Origin: Oleiagrimonas citrea | Lineage (GTDB): Bacteria; Pseudomonadota; Gammaproteobacteria; Xanthomonadales; Rhodanobacteraceae | NCBI RefSeq assembly: GCF_012395255.1 | Contig: NZ_JAAZQD010000001.1 | Span: 682,001-746,000 of the forward strand | Reading direction: 5' to 3' | Length of the DNA: 64,000 nucleotides | Shown here: positions 1 through 7,541 of the stretch, in pieces | Numbering within the stretch: position 1 is the first letter of the stretch | Layout of the letters: each line of letters opens with the position of its first letter | Program-made: the position numbers and the translations under genes | Notes under the pieces: generated by a model | The model's database searches: none | What the model saw: the letters and a program-made list of their open reading frames with translations, nothing else | Told to the model about the DNA's origin: nothing

Positions 1-749
1 AGACGCTGCCGCTGTTCAACGACGCCATGAACTACGTGTCGGGCCTGGCGCAGAAGCGCGGCACGATGCTGTTCGTCGGCACCAAGCGCGCCGCGCGCGA
101 AGCCGTTGCCGAGGAAGCCGCCCGCTGCGGCATGCCGTTCGTCTCCCAGCGCTGGCTGGGCGGCATGCTGACCAACTTCCGCACCGTCAAGCAGTCGGTC
201 GCGCGCCTGAAGGAGCTGGAAGCAGCCGAGACCGACGGCACCTTCGAGAAGCTGGTCAAGCACGAAGTGCTGTCGCTGCGTCGCGAGCGCGACAAGCTGG
301 AGAAGTCGCTGGGCGGCATCAAGGACATGAACCGCCTGCCGGACGCCCTGTTCGTCATCGACATCGGTCACGAGGACATCGCCGTGCAGGAAGCCCGCAA
401 GCTGGGCATCCCGGTGGTCGCCGTGGTCGACACCAACTACGACCCGAGCCTGGTGGACTACGCCATTCCGGGCAACGATGACGCCATCCGCGCCATCCAG
501 CTGTACACCCGCGCCGCGGCCGACTCCGTGCTGGAAGGCAAGGCCGCTTCGCCGGCCGCCGCCCAGGGCGACGGCAACGACTTCGTCGAACTCGACGCCG
601 AGGGCAACCCGGTGATGAAGGCCGACGACAAGAAGAAGGCGCCGGCCAAGAAGGCTGCGGCCAAGAAGCCTGCCGCCAAGAAGGACGCCGAGCCCGCCGC
701 CGAAGCCAAGGCCGACAAGGCCGAGGCCAAGGAAGCCGACAGCAAGTAA
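1..749 (+). CDS. rpsB: 30S ribosomal protein S2 (5' partial)
   Basis: Structural protein of the small ribosomal subunit; it binds at the head-body junction and recruits S1. The gene enters from the left edge (first complete codon at position 3, [12 protein letters not shown]), so about 45 N-terminal residues are missing relative to E. coli S2. Conserved blocks visible are [48 protein letters not shown] and [14 protein letters not shown]. Unlike E. coli S2, the protein carries a C-terminal extension of about 45 residues. It begins around nucleotide 600, is built of Lys/Ala/Pro runs ([18 protein letters not shown]) and ends in an acidic, alanine-rich stretch. It is followed by tsf, the usual arrangement. 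Confidence 0.97.
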   Translation, partial: TLPLFNDAMNYVSGLAQKRGTMLFVGTKRAAREAVAEEAARCGMPFVSQRWLGGMLTNFRTVKQSVARLKELEAAETDGTFEKLVKHEVLSLRRERDKLEKSLGGIKDMNRLPDALFVIDIGHEDIAVQEARKLGIPVVAVVDTNYDPSLVDYAIPGNDDAIRAIQLYTRAAADSVLEGKAASPAAAQGDGNDFVELDAEGNPVMKADDKKKAPAKKAAAKKPAAKKDAEPAAEAKADKAEAKEADSK

Positions 750-760
750 GTCATTCACGA

Positions 761-784
761 CGCACGCCCCGCGCGGGGCGTGCG
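761..784 (+). repeat. perfect 24-bp palindrome between rpsB and tsf
   Basis: The 24 bases are their own reverse complement and can fold as a GC-only stem. The left arm starts CGCACGCCCC and the right arm ends GGGGCGTGCG. No T-run follows, so this is not a standard intrinsic terminator. A hairpin in the rpsB-tsf spacer that lowers tsf expression or marks a processing site is known in E. coli. A similar role here is inference. Confidence 0.8.
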
Positions 785-809
785 CCCGCAAGAACATCGA
801 GGAAATCCG

Positions 810-1688
810 ATGCAGATCAGTGCACAACAGGTCAAGGAACTGCGCGAGCGCTCCGGCGCCGGCATGATGGAATGCAAGAAGGCCCTGGTGGCCAACGAGG
901 GCGACATCGACGTCGCCATGGAATGGCTGCGCAAGCAGGGTCTGGCCAAGGCCGACAAGAAGGCCGGCCGCGTGGCCGCCGAAGGCCGCATCGTCGCGGC
1001 GCAGGACGGCGGCAAGGCGGTCCTGGTCGAAGTCAACTGCGAGACCGACTTCGTGGCCAAGGACGAGAACTTCCTGACCTTCAGCGACAACGTTGCCAAG
1101 GTGGCCCTGGAGTCGGGCGCCGCCGACGTCGACGCGCTGAAGAGCGCCGCCTACCCGGGCGGTGACAGCGTCGAGGACACCGCCAAGGGCCTGATCGCCA
1201 AGATCGGCGAGAACATCCAGGTGCGTCGCATGGCGCGCGTGGACGTCGACGGCGTGATCGGCAGCTACATTCACGGCGGCCGCATCGGCGTGCTGGTGGC
1301 CCTGAAGGGCGGTTCCGAGGAACTGGCCAAGGGCATCGCCATGCACGTGGCGGCGATGAACCCGAACTTCATCCACCCCGAGGACGTGCCGTCCGAGGTG
1401 CTGGAGAAGGAGAAGGAAATCGCCCTGGCGCAGATGACCGAGAAGGACAAGGCCAAGCCGGCCGAGATCCAGGAGAAGATGATCCAGGGCAAGCTGCGCA
1501 AGCTGTGCGCGGAACAGTCCCTGACCGGTCAGGCCTACGTCATGGACACCGGCAGCAACGTCGGTGACGTGCTGAAGAAGGAAGGCGCCGAGATCCTGGC
1601 CGTCGAGCGTCTCGCCGTGGGCGAAGGCATCGAGAAGGCCGAAGACGACTTCGCCGCCGAGGTGATGAAGCAGGCCGGCCTGGCCTGA
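810..1688 (+). CDS. tsf: translation elongation factor Ts
   Basis: Guanine nucleotide exchange factor that regenerates EF-Tu-GTP. The protein has 292 residues, close to the 283 of E. coli. The start ATG at 810 ([20 protein letters not shown]) is preceded by GAGGAA about 7 bases upstream. An in-frame codon further upstream lies inside the rpsB-tsf hairpin and is not used. The N-terminal UBA-like domain carries the signature [14 protein letters not shown], and the core carries [12 protein letters not shown], the TDFV motif that contacts EF-Tu. The gene is the distal partner of rpsB and is closed by a strong intrinsic terminator. Confidence 0.98.
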   Translation: MQISAQQVKELRERSGAGMMECKKALVANEGDIDVAMEWLRKQGLAKADKKAGRVAAEGRIVAAQDGGKAVLVEVNCETDFVAKDENFLTFSDNVAKVALESGAADVDALKSAAYPGGDSVEDTAKGLIAKIGENIQVRRMARVDVDGVIGSYIHGGRIGVLVALKGGSEELAKGIAMHVAAMNPNFIHPEDVPSEVLEKEKEIALAQMTEKDKAKPAEIQEKMIQGKLRKLCAEQSLTGQAYVMDTGSNVGDVLKKEGAEILAVERLAVGEGIEKAEDDFAAEVMKQAGLA

Positions 1689-1710
1689 TTCACCCTCCAC
1701 CGCTGTACCG

Positions 1711-1744
1711 AAGAAGGGCCGCGCCTGTCGCGGCCCTTCTTTTA
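1711..1744 (+). terminator. intrinsic terminator after tsf
   Basis: A 13-bp perfect stem (AAGAAGGGCCGCG paired with CGCGGCCCTTCTT) with a 5-base loop is followed by TTTT. It lies 23 bases past the tsf stop and separates rpsB-tsf from the pyrH-frr unit. Confidence 0.92.
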
Positions 1745-1814
1745 TGCCCGCGGCCTGTCCGCGGCATTTCGTCCGAACGGCGCGCGCAGACTGCTATGCC
1801 GCGCCGGCATCCGC

Positions 1815-1820
1815 TACAAT
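1815..1820 (+). promoter_or_regulatory. candidate -10 box for pyrH
   Basis: TACAAT lies 36 bases before the pyrH ATG and just downstream of the tsf terminator, where a new promoter is expected. No good -35 element is visible at 17 bases. Confidence 0.35.
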
Positions 1821-1855
1821 CTCGGGCGTTTGCCCGCCTCTCTGGAAATCCGCCC

Positions 1856-2581
1856 ATGTCCGAATCCGCGCCGAAATATCGCCGCATCCTGCTGAAACTC
1901 TCCGGTGAGGCCCTGATGGGCGACGAGGACTACGGGATCGATCCCAAGGTCATCGGTCGACTGGCCGACGAAATCATCGAGGCCAGCAAGGCGGGTGTGG
2001 AGATCGGCGTGGTCATCGGCGGCGGCAACATCTTCCGCGGCGCAGGCCTGGCCGCAGCAGGCATGGACCGCGTCACCGGCGACCACATGGGCATGCTGGC
2101 CACAGTCATGAATGCGCTGGCCATGCAGGACGCGCTGGAGAAGCGCGGCGCCTATGCGCGCGTGATGAGCGCGATCCCCATCCATGACGTGTGCGAGGAC
2201 TTCATCCGTCGCCGCGCCATCCGCCATATCGAGAAGGGCCGCATCGCCCTGTTCGCGGCCGGCATCGGCAACCCGTTCTTCACCACCGACTCGGCCGCGG
2301 CCCTGCGCGCGGTCGAACTCGGCGCGGACCTGCTGCTGAAAGCCACCAAGGTCGACGGCGTGTACACCGCCGATCCAGCCACGCACAGCGATGCGGTGCG
2401 CTTCGAGACGCTGACCTACGACGAGGTCATCGAGCGCAAGCTGGCAGTCATGGACACCGCGGCCATCGCCCTGTGCCGCGATCACGGCATGCCGCTGCGC
2501 ATCTACGACCAGACCAAGCCGGGCAACCTCGCGCGCATCCTGCGCGGCGAGCCCGTCGGCACCCTGGTCGAAGCCGCCTGA
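1856..2581 (+). CDS. pyrH: UMP kinase
   Basis: Phosphorylates UMP to UDP with ATP, an essential step of pyrimidine synthesis; it is a cytosolic hexamer of the amino acid kinase fold. The protein has 241 residues, the same length as E. coli PyrH. Start ATG at 1856 ([20 protein letters not shown]). Visible motifs are the N-terminal KLSGEALMG loop, [12 protein letters not shown] in the nucleotide/UMP site, the region [19 protein letters not shown], and [13 protein letters not shown]. The 20 codons upstream in frame contain the candidate -10 box and are not coding-like. The gene is followed 97 bases later by frr, the usual pairing. Confidence 0.97.
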   Translation: MSESAPKYRRILLKLSGEALMGDEDYGIDPKVIGRLADEIIEASKAGVEIGVVIGGGNIFRGAGLAAAGMDRVTGDHMGMLATVMNALAMQDALEKRGAYARVMSAIPIHDVCEDFIRRRAIRHIEKGRIALFAAGIGNPFFTTDSAAALRAVELGADLLLKATKVDGVYTADPATHSDAVRFETLTYDEVIERKLAVMDTAAIALCRDHGMPLRIYDQTKPGNLARILRGEPVGTLVEAA

Positions 2582-2615
2582 TCCCGCGCCGCAGCCGCGG
2601 CGAAGACTTTCCCCT

Positions 2616-2638
2616 CGCGCCGGTTGCACGCCGGCGCG
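2616..2638 (+). repeat. inverted repeat before frr
   Basis: CGCGCCGG and CCGGCGCG form an 8-bp stem with a 7-base loop (TTGCACG). The repeat ends 4 bases before a TATACT box. It could be a weak pyrH transcription stop or an operator; no T-run follows. Confidence 0.4.
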
Positions 2639-2642
2639 CTGC

Positions 2643-2648
2643 TATACT
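2643..2648 (+). promoter_or_regulatory. candidate -10 box for frr
   Basis: TATACT lies 30 bases before the frr ATG. The only -35-like hexamer (TTGCAC, 2624-2629) is 13 bases away, shorter than the usual 16-18, so the promoter assignment is weak. Confidence 0.35.
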
Positions 2649-2678
2649 CGCCGGATCGCCCGGCCCCTGGAGTCCTGC

Positions 2679-3236
2679 ATGATCAACGACATCAAGAACG
2701 ATGCACAAACCCGCATGGGCAAGAGCGTCGAGTCGCTCAGGCACGAACTGCAACGCCTGCGCACCGGTCGCGCCAGCGTCGCCCTGGTCGAAGGCATCAA
2801 GGTGCCCTACTACGGCTCGGACATGCCGCTGACCCAGGTCGCCGGCGTCGCCGTGACCGACGGCCGCTCGCTGACCATCACGCCGTGGGAAAAGGACATG
2901 GTCGGCCCCATCGAGAAGGCCATCATGGCTTCCGACATCGGCATCACGCCGACCACCGCCGGCATGGTGATCCGCCTGAACCTGCCGCCGCTCACCGAGG
3001 AGCGCCGCAAGGAACTGGCCAAGCACGTCGCCGGCGAGGGCGAGAACGCCAAGATCGCCATCCGCAACATCCGCCGCGACGCGCTGCATCAGGTCAAGGA
3101 ACTGGAAAAGGCCAAGGAAATCAGCGAGGACGACGAGCGTCGCGCCGAGGAAGAGATCCAGCGCCTGACCGATCATTTCGTGAAGGAAGTCGACGCCGTG
3201 GCGCAGGCCAAGGAAGAGGAGCTGATGGCGGTCTGA
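2679..3236 (+). CDS. frr: ribosome recycling factor
   Basis: With EF-G it splits the post-termination ribosome. The 185-residue product equals the E. coli length. Conserved blocks are [19 protein letters not shown] in the first helix of the coiled domain, [14 protein letters not shown] in the beta domain, [11 protein letters not shown] and [18 protein letters not shown]. The long charged C-terminal helices follow (RNIRRDA to [10 protein letters not shown]). It begins the run frr-uppS-cdsA-dxr with short gaps, consistent with one transcript that couples translation and envelope lipid genes. Confidence 0.98.
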   Translation: MINDIKNDAQTRMGKSVESLRHELQRLRTGRASVALVEGIKVPYYGSDMPLTQVAGVAVTDGRSLTITPWEKDMVGPIEKAIMASDIGITPTTAGMVIRLNLPPLTEERRKELAKHVAGEGENAKIAIRNIRRDALHQVKELEKAKEISEDDERRAEEEIQRLTDHFVKEVDAVAQAKEEELMAV

Positions 3237-3261
3237 TCCGCCCGGCTTCATCTCCGCGTCC

Positions 3262-4011
3262 ATGAGCACCGACACGCCCAGCCTTCCGCGCCACGTCGCC
3301 ATCATCATGGACGGCAACGGCCGCTGGGCCGAGCAGCGTCGCCAACCGCGCAGTTTCGGCCACCGAGCCGGCCAGAAGGCGGTGCGCCAGGCCATCGAGC
3401 ACTGCATGCGCCGAGGCATCGGCGCCCTGACGCTGTTCGCCTTCTCGAGCGAGAACTGGCGCCGACCGGAGACCGAGGTTTCTGCGTTGATGACGCTGTT
3501 CCTGAAGGCCCTCGACAAGGAAGTCGATCAACTGCACGCGAATGGCGTGTGCCTGCGCTTCATCGGCGATCTGTCGCGCTTCGACGCGCCCCTGCGCGAA
3601 CGCATGCACGCCGCGCGTGAGCGCACGGCAGGCAACACTGCACTGCACGTCAACGTGGCCGTGAACTACGGCGGTCACTGGGACATCGCGCAGGCCGCGA
3701 GATCGCTCGCCGAAGCCGCTGCGCGCGGCGATCTGGACCCGACCGGGATCGATGCCGAGATGCTCGGCGCGCACGTCTGTCTGGCCGACCTTCCCGCACC
3801 GGACCTGTTCATCCGCACCGGCGGCGAACACCGCATCAGCAATTTCCTGCTGTGGCAACTGGCCTATACGGAGCTGGTGTTCACGGATACGCTGTGGCCG
3901 GACTTCGATGCCGACTGTCTGGACGCGGCGCTCGACGACTTTGCCGGTCGCCAGCGCCGCTTCGGCCGTACCGGATCGCAAGTCGCCGAATCCACCGCGC
4001 CCCAACCCTAG
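3262..4011 (+). CDS. uppS: undecaprenyl diphosphate synthase (cis-prenyltransferase)
   Basis: Condenses FPP with eight IPP units to make the C55 lipid carrier for peptidoglycan and O-antigen. It has 249 residues, typical of the family. The catalytic Asp lies in IIMDGNGRWA, followed by GHRAGQKAVR. The other conserved blocks are TLFAFSSENWRRP and the C-terminal RTGGEHRISNFLLWQLAYTE signature, whose Arg and Glu bind IPP. The gap to frr is 25 bases and to cdsA 15 bases, an operon arrangement. Confidence 0.98.
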   Translation: MSTDTPSLPRHVAIIMDGNGRWAEQRRQPRSFGHRAGQKAVRQAIEHCMRRGIGALTLFAFSSENWRRPETEVSALMTLFLKALDKEVDQLHANGVCLRFIGDLSRFDAPLRERMHAARERTAGNTALHVNVAVNYGGHWDIAQAARSLAEAAARGDLDPTGIDAEMLGAHVCLADLPAPDLFIRTGGEHRISNFLLWQLAYTELVFTDTLWPDFDADCLDAALDDFAGRQRRFGRTGSQVAESTAPQP

Positions 4012-4026
4012 GGACGACCGAAACGC

Positions 4027-4848
4027 ATGCTTCTACAGCGCATCCTGACCGCTCTCATCCTCATTCCGCTCGCCCTCGCGGTGATGCTGCTGCCGCCGAC
4101 CTGGCTGTTCGGCGTCATCGTCGGCGCCGTGTTCCTGGCCGCGCAGTGGGAATGGACGCGGCTGTGCGGCGTGCGCAAGGTTTCCGTGCGCCTGGCCTGG
4201 CTGACGCTGACGCTGATCGCGCTGATCGCGCTGTGGATATTGCGCGCACAGATCTGGATCTGGACGCTCGGCGTGGCCGTCGGCGTGCTGTGGTGGCTGA
4301 CCAGCCTGCTGTGGCTGCGTCACTACAGCTTTGCGGCCTCACCGACGCACGAGCATGTCGCGCTGAAACTCACGGTCGGTCTGCTGATTTTCATACCGTC
4401 CTGGCTGGCCCTGATCGGCATGCACGGCGAGGCGCGAGGCCCCTGGTGGGTGCTGCTGGCGATCCTGCTGGTATGGGCCGCCGACACCGGCGCCTATTTT
4501 TCCGGCCGCCTGTTCGGCAAGCGCAAGCTGGCGCCACGCATCAGTCCGGGCAAGACCTGGGCCGGCGTCTATGGCGCGCTGATCCTGGGCGGCGCGGTCA
4601 GCGTCATCGGCGGCTGGCTGCTGGACATACGCCATCCGATCGCGCTACTGGGCATGCTGGTGCTGGGCGTGGTCACCGTCGCCGCTTCCATTCTGGGCGA
4701 CCTGATCGAGAGCCTGTTCAAGCGCCAGGCCGACATCAAGGACTCCGGAACCCTGTTTCCCGGCCACGGCGGTCTGCTGGACCGACTCGACAGCGTGTTC
4801 GCCGCCCTGCCCGTGTTCGTGATCGCCAAGCTGCTGCTGGGCCTGTGA
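4027..4848 (+). CDS. cdsA: phosphatidate cytidylyltransferase (CDP-diglyceride synthase)
   Basis: Integral inner-membrane enzyme that makes CDP-diacylglycerol from phosphatidic acid and CTP, the branch point of phospholipid synthesis. The 273-residue protein is almost entirely hydrophobic helices, about eight. Near its C terminus it carries the family signature, with SLFKR followed by KDSGTLFPGHGGLLDRLD, whose acidic residues bind the metal ions. It lies between uppS and dxr, as in E. coli and Xanthomonas. Confidence 0.97.
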   Translation: MLLQRILTALILIPLALAVMLLPPTWLFGVIVGAVFLAAQWEWTRLCGVRKVSVRLAWLTLTLIALIALWILRAQIWIWTLGVAVGVLWWLTSLLWLRHYSFAASPTHEHVALKLTVGLLIFIPSWLALIGMHGEARGPWWVLLAILLVWAADTGAYFSGRLFGKRKLAPRISPGKTWAGVYGALILGGAVSVIGGWLLDIRHPIALLGMLVLGVVTVAASILGDLIESLFKRQADIKDSGTLFPGHGGLLDRLDSVFAALPVFVIAKLLLGL

Positions 4849-4885
4849 TGGTCTTGTTCCGAACGCGAAAGGCGGAGAACCGCAC

Positions 4886-6061
4886 ATGAGAACGCTGGCC
4901 GTATTCGGCGCCACCGGCTCGATCGGCGGCAGTACCCTGGACGTGGTCGCGCGCCACCCCGACCGCTTCCGCGTCGGCGTGCTCGCCGCGCACCGCAACA
5001 GCGAGAAACTCGCGCAGCTGTGCGCGCGCTTCCGGCCGCAGTGCGCCATCCTCGCCGACCCGACCATGGAGAACGACCTGCGCAGACGTCTGGCCAGCGC
5101 CGGCGTCGAGTGCGAGGTCCAGTCGGGCATGGCCGCCATCAGCGCGGCCGCCACCGACGCACGCTACGACACTGTGGTCGCCGCCATCGTCGGCGCGGCC
5201 GGCCTCGACTCCACCCTGGCCGCCGCGCGCGCCGGCAAGCGTCTGCTGCTCGCCAACAAGGAATCCGTGGTCATGGCCGGCGCACTCCTGATGCAGGCGC
5301 TGCACGAGGGCGGCGGCGAACTGATCCCGGTCGATTCCGAGCACAACGCCATCTTCCAGTGCCTGCCGGGCGAGCGTCCGCCGCTGGCCGCGGCGGGCGT
5401 GCGCAAGCTGATCCTGACCGCCTCGGGCGGCCCGTTCCGTGGACGCACACGCCGCGATCTGCACGACATCACGCCAGACCAGGCCTGCGCGCACCCGAAC
5501 TGGAGCATGGGCCGCAAGATCTCGGTCGATTCGGCGACGCTGATGAACAAGGGCCTCGAAGTCATCGAGGCGCATCATCTGTTCGGCGCCGCGCCCGACA
5601 TCATCGACGTGGTAGTGCACCGGCAGAGCCTGGTGCACTCGCTGGTCGAGTACGCGGACGGCTCGGTGCTGGCGCAGCTCGGCAACCCGGACATGCGCAC
5701 GGCGCTGGCGCATGCGCTGGCCTGGCCCGAGCGCATCGAGGCCGGCGTGCCGCCGCTGGACCTGGCCGCCGTCGCACAACTCGATTTCGAGCCACCCGAC
5801 ACCACCACCTTCCGCTGCCTCGACCTGGCCTTCCAGGCCCTGCGCGAGGGTGGCGACGCGACCACGCTCCTCAATGCCGCCAACGAAGTCGCGGTCGCGG
5901 CGTTTCTCGAAGGAACGCTGCCGTTTCTCGGCATTGCCGACGTCATCGAGCAGGTCCTTGCGGAACTGCCTGCCGAAGCCGTGGTCGATATTCAGACACT
6001 CAGGGCGCGTGATCTCAAGGCTCGCGATACGGCTCGCCGCTGCATCGGCGGACGCTGCTAA
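4886..6061 (+). CDS. dxr: 1-deoxy-D-xylulose 5-phosphate reductoisomerase
   Basis: First committed enzyme of the MEP isoprenoid pathway; converts DXP to MEP with NADPH and a divalent metal. The protein has 391 residues (E. coli 398). Visible elements are the NADPH loop GATGSIG (residues 8-14), LLLANKESVVM, the metal-binding PVDSEHNAIFQCL, the flexible-loop segment SGGPFRG, and the active-site stretch DSATLMNKGLEVIEAHHLF. GGCGGAG precedes the ATG at 4886. Co-location with uppS and, further on, ispA fits isoprenoid carrier synthesis. Confidence 0.98.
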   Translation: MRTLAVFGATGSIGGSTLDVVARHPDRFRVGVLAAHRNSEKLAQLCARFRPQCAILADPTMENDLRRRLASAGVECEVQSGMAAISAAATDARYDTVVAAIVGAAGLDSTLAAARAGKRLLLANKESVVMAGALLMQALHEGGGELIPVDSEHNAIFQCLPGERPPLAAAGVRKLILTASGGPFRGRTRRDLHDITPDQACAHPNWSMGRKISVDSATLMNKGLEVIEAHHLFGAAPDIIDVVVHRQSLVHSLVEYADGSVLAQLGNPDMRTALAHALAWPERIEAGVPPLDLAAVAQLDFEPPDTTTFRCLDLAFQALREGGDATTLLNAANEVAVAAFLEGTLPFLGIADVIEQVLAELPAEAVVDIQTLRARDLKARDTARRCIGGRC

Positions 6062-6130
6062 GCTACACGGATCATGCCGCACCGCGGCGTGTGCCCACTT
6101 TCTGCTGCTGATTCAAGACCCAACGACTGC

Positions 6131-7477
6131 ATGAGCACATTTTTCGGTTCCGTCTGGTGGCTGATCGTCACCCTCGGCCTGCTGGTGACCTTCCACGAAT
6201 TCGGTCACTTCTGGGTGGCGCGCCGCTGTGGCGTGAAGGTGCTGCGTTTCTCGGTCGGCTTCGGGCGCGCCATCTGGAGCCGCGTCGGTCGCGACGGCAC
6301 CGAATACCGCATCGCGATGATTCCCCTGGGCGGCTACGTGAAAATGCTCGACGCACGCGAGGGTGAGGTCCCCGAGGACCAGAAGGACCAGGAATTCACC
6401 GGCAAGAGCGTCTGGAAGCGCATCGCCATCGTCGCCGCCGGCCCGGGTTTCAATCTGATCTTCGCGGTGGCCGCTTTCTGGCTGATGTTCGTGATCGGCA
6501 AACCCGACGCCGTTCCGGTACTCGCCGCGCCACCGTCGCACACGCTTGCCGCGGAAGCCGGCATCCGCAGCGGCGACCGCATCGTGGCCGTGGACGGCAA
6601 CAAGGTCGTGACCTGGAGCGGCGCGCTCGATGCCATCAGCGAGGATGCGCTGCTGCGCCAGCCCGTGCGACTGGATGTGCGGCATCAGGGCGAGGTGCGA
6701 ACCGTCACGCTGGCGCTGAACGAGTTGCCCGCGGATACCGCCATGCAGACGGCCTTCGACCGCATCGGCCTGTTGCCGGGCGGCATCCCGCCCGTCGTCG
6801 GCAAACTGGTGCAGGACGGCGCGGCGGCGAAAGCAGGCATCCAGAGTGGCGACCGAATTCTCAGCATCGACGACACGCCGGTCCACTACTTCACCGACAT
6901 CGGCACCATTCTCGACGAGCACATGAAACACGCGTCCAGCGTCGAGATCGCCATCCGTCGGCAGGACCGCACACTGAAGCTGGCCCTGACGCCGAAGCAT
7001 GTGATCGATGACGGCAAGGACGTGTGGCGACTGGGGGTCTACAATGCTCCGGCCAAGCAGGAAACCGCCATCCTCCGTTACGGTCCGATCGCCGCGCTGG
7101 GTCACGCCTTCGCCACCACCTGGGACAAGACCGCGACCACGTTCCAGATGATCGGCCGCATCCTCACCGGGCAGGCCTCGGCACGCAACCTTTCCGGTGT
7201 GATCACCATCGCCCGCGTGGCCAACGCCTCGGCACAACTCGGGCTGACCTGGTTCCTGGGCTTCCTCGGACTGGTGTCGCTGAGCCTCGCCGTGATCAAC
7301 CTGTTGCCGATCCCCGTCTTGGACGGCGGGCATCTGCTGTATTACCTTATCGAGCTGGTCAAGGGCAGCCCGGTCAGCGAACGCACCATGATCGCCGGCC
7401 AGTTCATCGGTCTTGCCCTGCTCGCCTGCCTGGTCGGGCTGGCTCTGTACAACGATATTCTCGGACTCTCGTCTTGA
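6131..7477 (+). CDS. rseP: site-2 intramembrane zinc protease RseP
   Basis: Cleaves the anti-sigma factor RseA inside the membrane after DegS, releasing sigma-E in the envelope stress response, and also clears signal peptides. The start is set at ATG 6131 (MSTFFGSVWWLIV) so that the first helix is complete. An earlier in-frame codon at 6074 would add 19 non-hydrophobic residues. The zinc motif HEFGH is at residues 22-26 in the first membrane helix. Two periplasmic PDZ domains follow (AGIRSGDRIVAVDG and AGIQSGDRILSIDD). The second active-site motif NLLPIPVLDGG, with the metal-binding Asp near residue 398, lies in the C-terminal helices. The protein has 448 residues (E. coli 450). Confidence 0.97.
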   Translation: MSTFFGSVWWLIVTLGLLVTFHEFGHFWVARRCGVKVLRFSVGFGRAIWSRVGRDGTEYRIAMIPLGGYVKMLDAREGEVPEDQKDQEFTGKSVWKRIAIVAAGPGFNLIFAVAAFWLMFVIGKPDAVPVLAAPPSHTLAAEAGIRSGDRIVAVDGNKVVTWSGALDAISEDALLRQPVRLDVRHQGEVRTVTLALNELPADTAMQTAFDRIGLLPGGIPPVVGKLVQDGAAAKAGIQSGDRILSIDDTPVHYFTDIGTILDEHMKHASSVEIAIRRQDRTLKLALTPKHVIDDGKDVWRLGVYNAPAKQETAILRYGPIAALGHAFATTWDKTATTFQMIGRILTGQASARNLSGVITIARVANASAQLGLTWFLGFLGLVSLSLAVINLLPIPVLDGGHLLYYLIELVKGSPVSERTMIAGQFIGLALLACLVGLALYNDILGLSS

Positions 7478-7541
7478 ACCGAGGCCCTTATTCGCTGCGG
7501 CCTGCTGCCGCGTACTCGCGCATCACCCACTGGAATCGACG

